Origin: JAEWSN01 sp942493335
GTDB lineage: Bacteria; Bacillota; Clostridia; DSM-8532
Direction: 5' to 3'
Length of the DNA stretch: 64,000 nt
NCBI GenBank assembly: GCA_942493335.1
Contig: OW818693.1
Span: 2,790,001-2,854,000 of the forward strand
Shown: positions 62,781 through 64,000 of the stretch, one piece after another
Position numbering within the stretch: the first letter of the stretch is position 1
How the letters are laid out: the number at the start of each line of letters is the position of its first letter
The notes under the pieces: generated by a model
The model's input: the letters and a program-made list of their open reading frames with translations, nothing else
Told to the model about the DNA's origin: nothing
Database searches by the model: none
Made by a program: the position numbers and the translations under genes

Positions 62781-64000
62781 AAGTCATCCCCCTCTTGTTC
62801 CTTCCATATTGGAATCCTGATGTAAAACTCGGTCCCAAAGTCTTCCCGGCTCCTGAATCCGACTTTGCAACCAAGGATCTGTTCCCCCAGCAGTTTGATG
62901 CTGTATGCGCCGAGCCCGCGCCCGTTTCCCTTGGTACTGAAACTCCGTTGAAAAACACGCATCTGGACCGCTTCCGCCATGACCTCGCGGTTCCGCACCC
63001 ATAGGCGCACGAAGGATTCCCCTTCCGTCCTTCGATCCGGCTCTCCCGCATCCGCTTCGGGGATCGGAAGCGTTGCCGCCGGCCCATCGCGTTCAAGCGG
63101 TTCTTCTCCATGATCCAAACTGCAGCCGATCTGGATCTCTCCGCCTCGCGGTGTTGCTTCCAACGCGTTTTTTACCATGTTCTCCAAAACCCGCCTCAAC
63201 AAAAGATAATCGCTGCGTATCCTGGGGATCCCGCTTGCCGGAAGGATGCGGATGGTCTTGTCCAATGCTTCGTCATGCTTTTCGTATAATTTCGCAATCT
63301 GATCCAGCAATTCCACTGGCTGCAGGGTCATCCACTCCGGCGTCAGCTCACCGGCCTCCGCCTCCATCAGCTGTTTCTGATAGCGGATGTCCTCCAGCAC
63401 CGTTCGGAACGACTCTTCCAAAAAAGCCAGATCCTTGTCCAGCGGGCCCGGGTCGGGCGCTTCCCGGCGCATGATTTTCATATAATTCGACAAGGCGCCA
63501 ACCTTGTTGAGAATGTCGTGAAAGAATAGCTTCTCCAGCCATTTGCGGTGCAGGGAATCGGAGATGTCGACCATGGTGACGATGAAGCAGTCCTCGCCAT
63601 ATAGATCCGCGGGAACGACATGCTCCAGGATGTTCAGCGCATTGTCCCTGCCTTGCGAATGAAAAAGGAGGGTGGCTTCGTCCGTAAGGGTCTGTCCGCC
63701 ATCGATGGCCTGCTGGACAATGCGCAGCGCGGCACAGTGCCGGCACGCCTCGGAGCCGCCGCAGCCGGATGGATCCTCCTCCGAATGGATGCAGTGGATC
63801 GCATTGCCGGGGCGAAGCCCTGTCACAAGCCGGTCATCCTCAAGCCCAACCATCAACAGAAACTTCTCGCTGGCAAAGACAATTTGCCTGTTTCTGTTCA
63901 GAATCATCAGCATCAGGTCGGCTGCATTCAACAAAGTGGCGATCAGCCTGTTTTCCCGGATGATCCGGACCTGCCGCTCCAGTTCCGTATTGTCTGCAAC
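62777..64000 (-). CDS. PAS histidine kinase with a cysteine cluster, 5' end cut by window edge
   Basis: The frame is open to the right edge (the last 22 codons read VADNTELERQVRIIRENRLI and onward), so the N-terminus is missing. A PAS-like domain (LMLMILNRNRQIVFASEKFL) contains four cysteines spaced C-x9-C-x5-C-x2-C (IHCIHSEEDPSGCGG, then SEACRHCAALR). This pattern recurs in kinases of anaerobes and may bind a metal or iron-sulfur cluster, which is inference. The His box is LEKLFFHDILNKVGALSNYM. The ATPase domain has VLENMVKNALEATPRGGE and FSTKGNGRGLGAYSIKLLGE. It is the first gene of the operon visible here. Confidence 0.9.
   Translation of the reverse strand, partial: VADNTELERQVRIIRENRLIATLLNAADLMLMILNRNRQIVFASEKFLLMVGLEDDRLVTGLRPGNAIHCIHSEEDPSGCGGSEACRHCAALRIVQQAIDGGQTLTDEATLLFHSQGRDNALNILEHVVPADLYGEDCFIVTMVDISDSLHRKWLEKLFFHDILNKVGALSNYMKIMRREAPDPGPLDKDLAFLEESFRTVLEDIRYQKQLMEAEAGELTPEWMTLQPVELLDQIAKLYEKHDEALDKTIRILPASGIPRIRSDYLLLRRVLENMVKNALEATPRGGEIQIGCSLDHGEEPLERDGPAATLPIPEADAGEPDRRTEGESFVRLWVRNREVMAEAVQMRVFQRSFSTKGNGRGLGAYSIKLLGEQILGCKVGFRSREDFGTEFYIRIPIWKEQEGDDL

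Overview
The window looks like the chromosome of an anaerobic member of the Bacillota (Clostridia). It carries the Gram-positive marker gene veg, an rpsF-ssb pair, ispE beside a GntR regulator, formate-tetrahydrofolate ligase, a DUF1385-prmC pair, and three large exported proteins with S-layer-homology-like N-termini. I cannot name the genus from the sequence.

Region 1 (1-43.7 kb) is a surface-polysaccharide and S-layer region. From the left, mostly on the minus strand, it holds GDP-fucose synthesis (fcl, gmd), a frameshifted DUF2142 membrane protein, two tandem S-layer paralogues, an O-antigen-ligase-like membrane protein, and a complete bacillosamine-type set (PglF-, PglE-, PglD- and PglC-like). 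These are followed by a dTDP-3-amino-sugar pair (FdtA/FdtB-like), glycosyltransferases, a methyltransferase and UDP-glucose dehydrogenase. At 22.3-31.7 kb an AT-rich block of opposite orientation interrupts this order. It holds a DUF268 methyltransferase, a Wzx flippase, an alpha-1,2-fucosyltransferase, a CapK-like adenylating enzyme and a CapA-like protein, separated by long decayed stretches with traces of several transposase families. The minus-strand order then resumes with an acyltransferase, three GT4 glycosyltransferases, a UDP-L-FucNAc pathway (CapE, CapF, CapG) and an L-FucNAc-transferase-like enzyme. The block ends at a third S-layer gene, which has a near-consensus promoter, an apparent pseudoknot in its leader and a strong terminator. 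Together the genes could make nucleotide sugars, assemble a lipid-linked glycan, flip it and ligate it. Their interleaving with S-layer genes suggests the acceptor is an S-layer protein, which is inference.

Region 2 (44.4-56.4 kb) is housekeeping: dus with an odd tandem-repeat insertion, ssb-rpsF (no rpsR next to them), a GntR/FCD regulator, ispE, veg, fhs, a chemotaxis receptor, prmC and a DUF1385 membrane protein. Several sigma-A promoters and intrinsic terminators are readable here.

Region 3 (56.6-64 kb) is a tightly overlapping signalling operon on the minus strand. In order of transcription it has a PAS histidine kinase with a cysteine cluster (cut by the right edge), a stand-alone response regulator, a lipoprotein ligand-binding protein of the amino-acid ABC type without any permease, a membrane sensor kinase whose phospho-accepting histidine is replaced by lysine, a hybrid kinase, and a J-domain protein with a degenerate GGDEF-like C-terminus. 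With the S-layer/bacillosamine locus, this operon is the most unusual part of the window.
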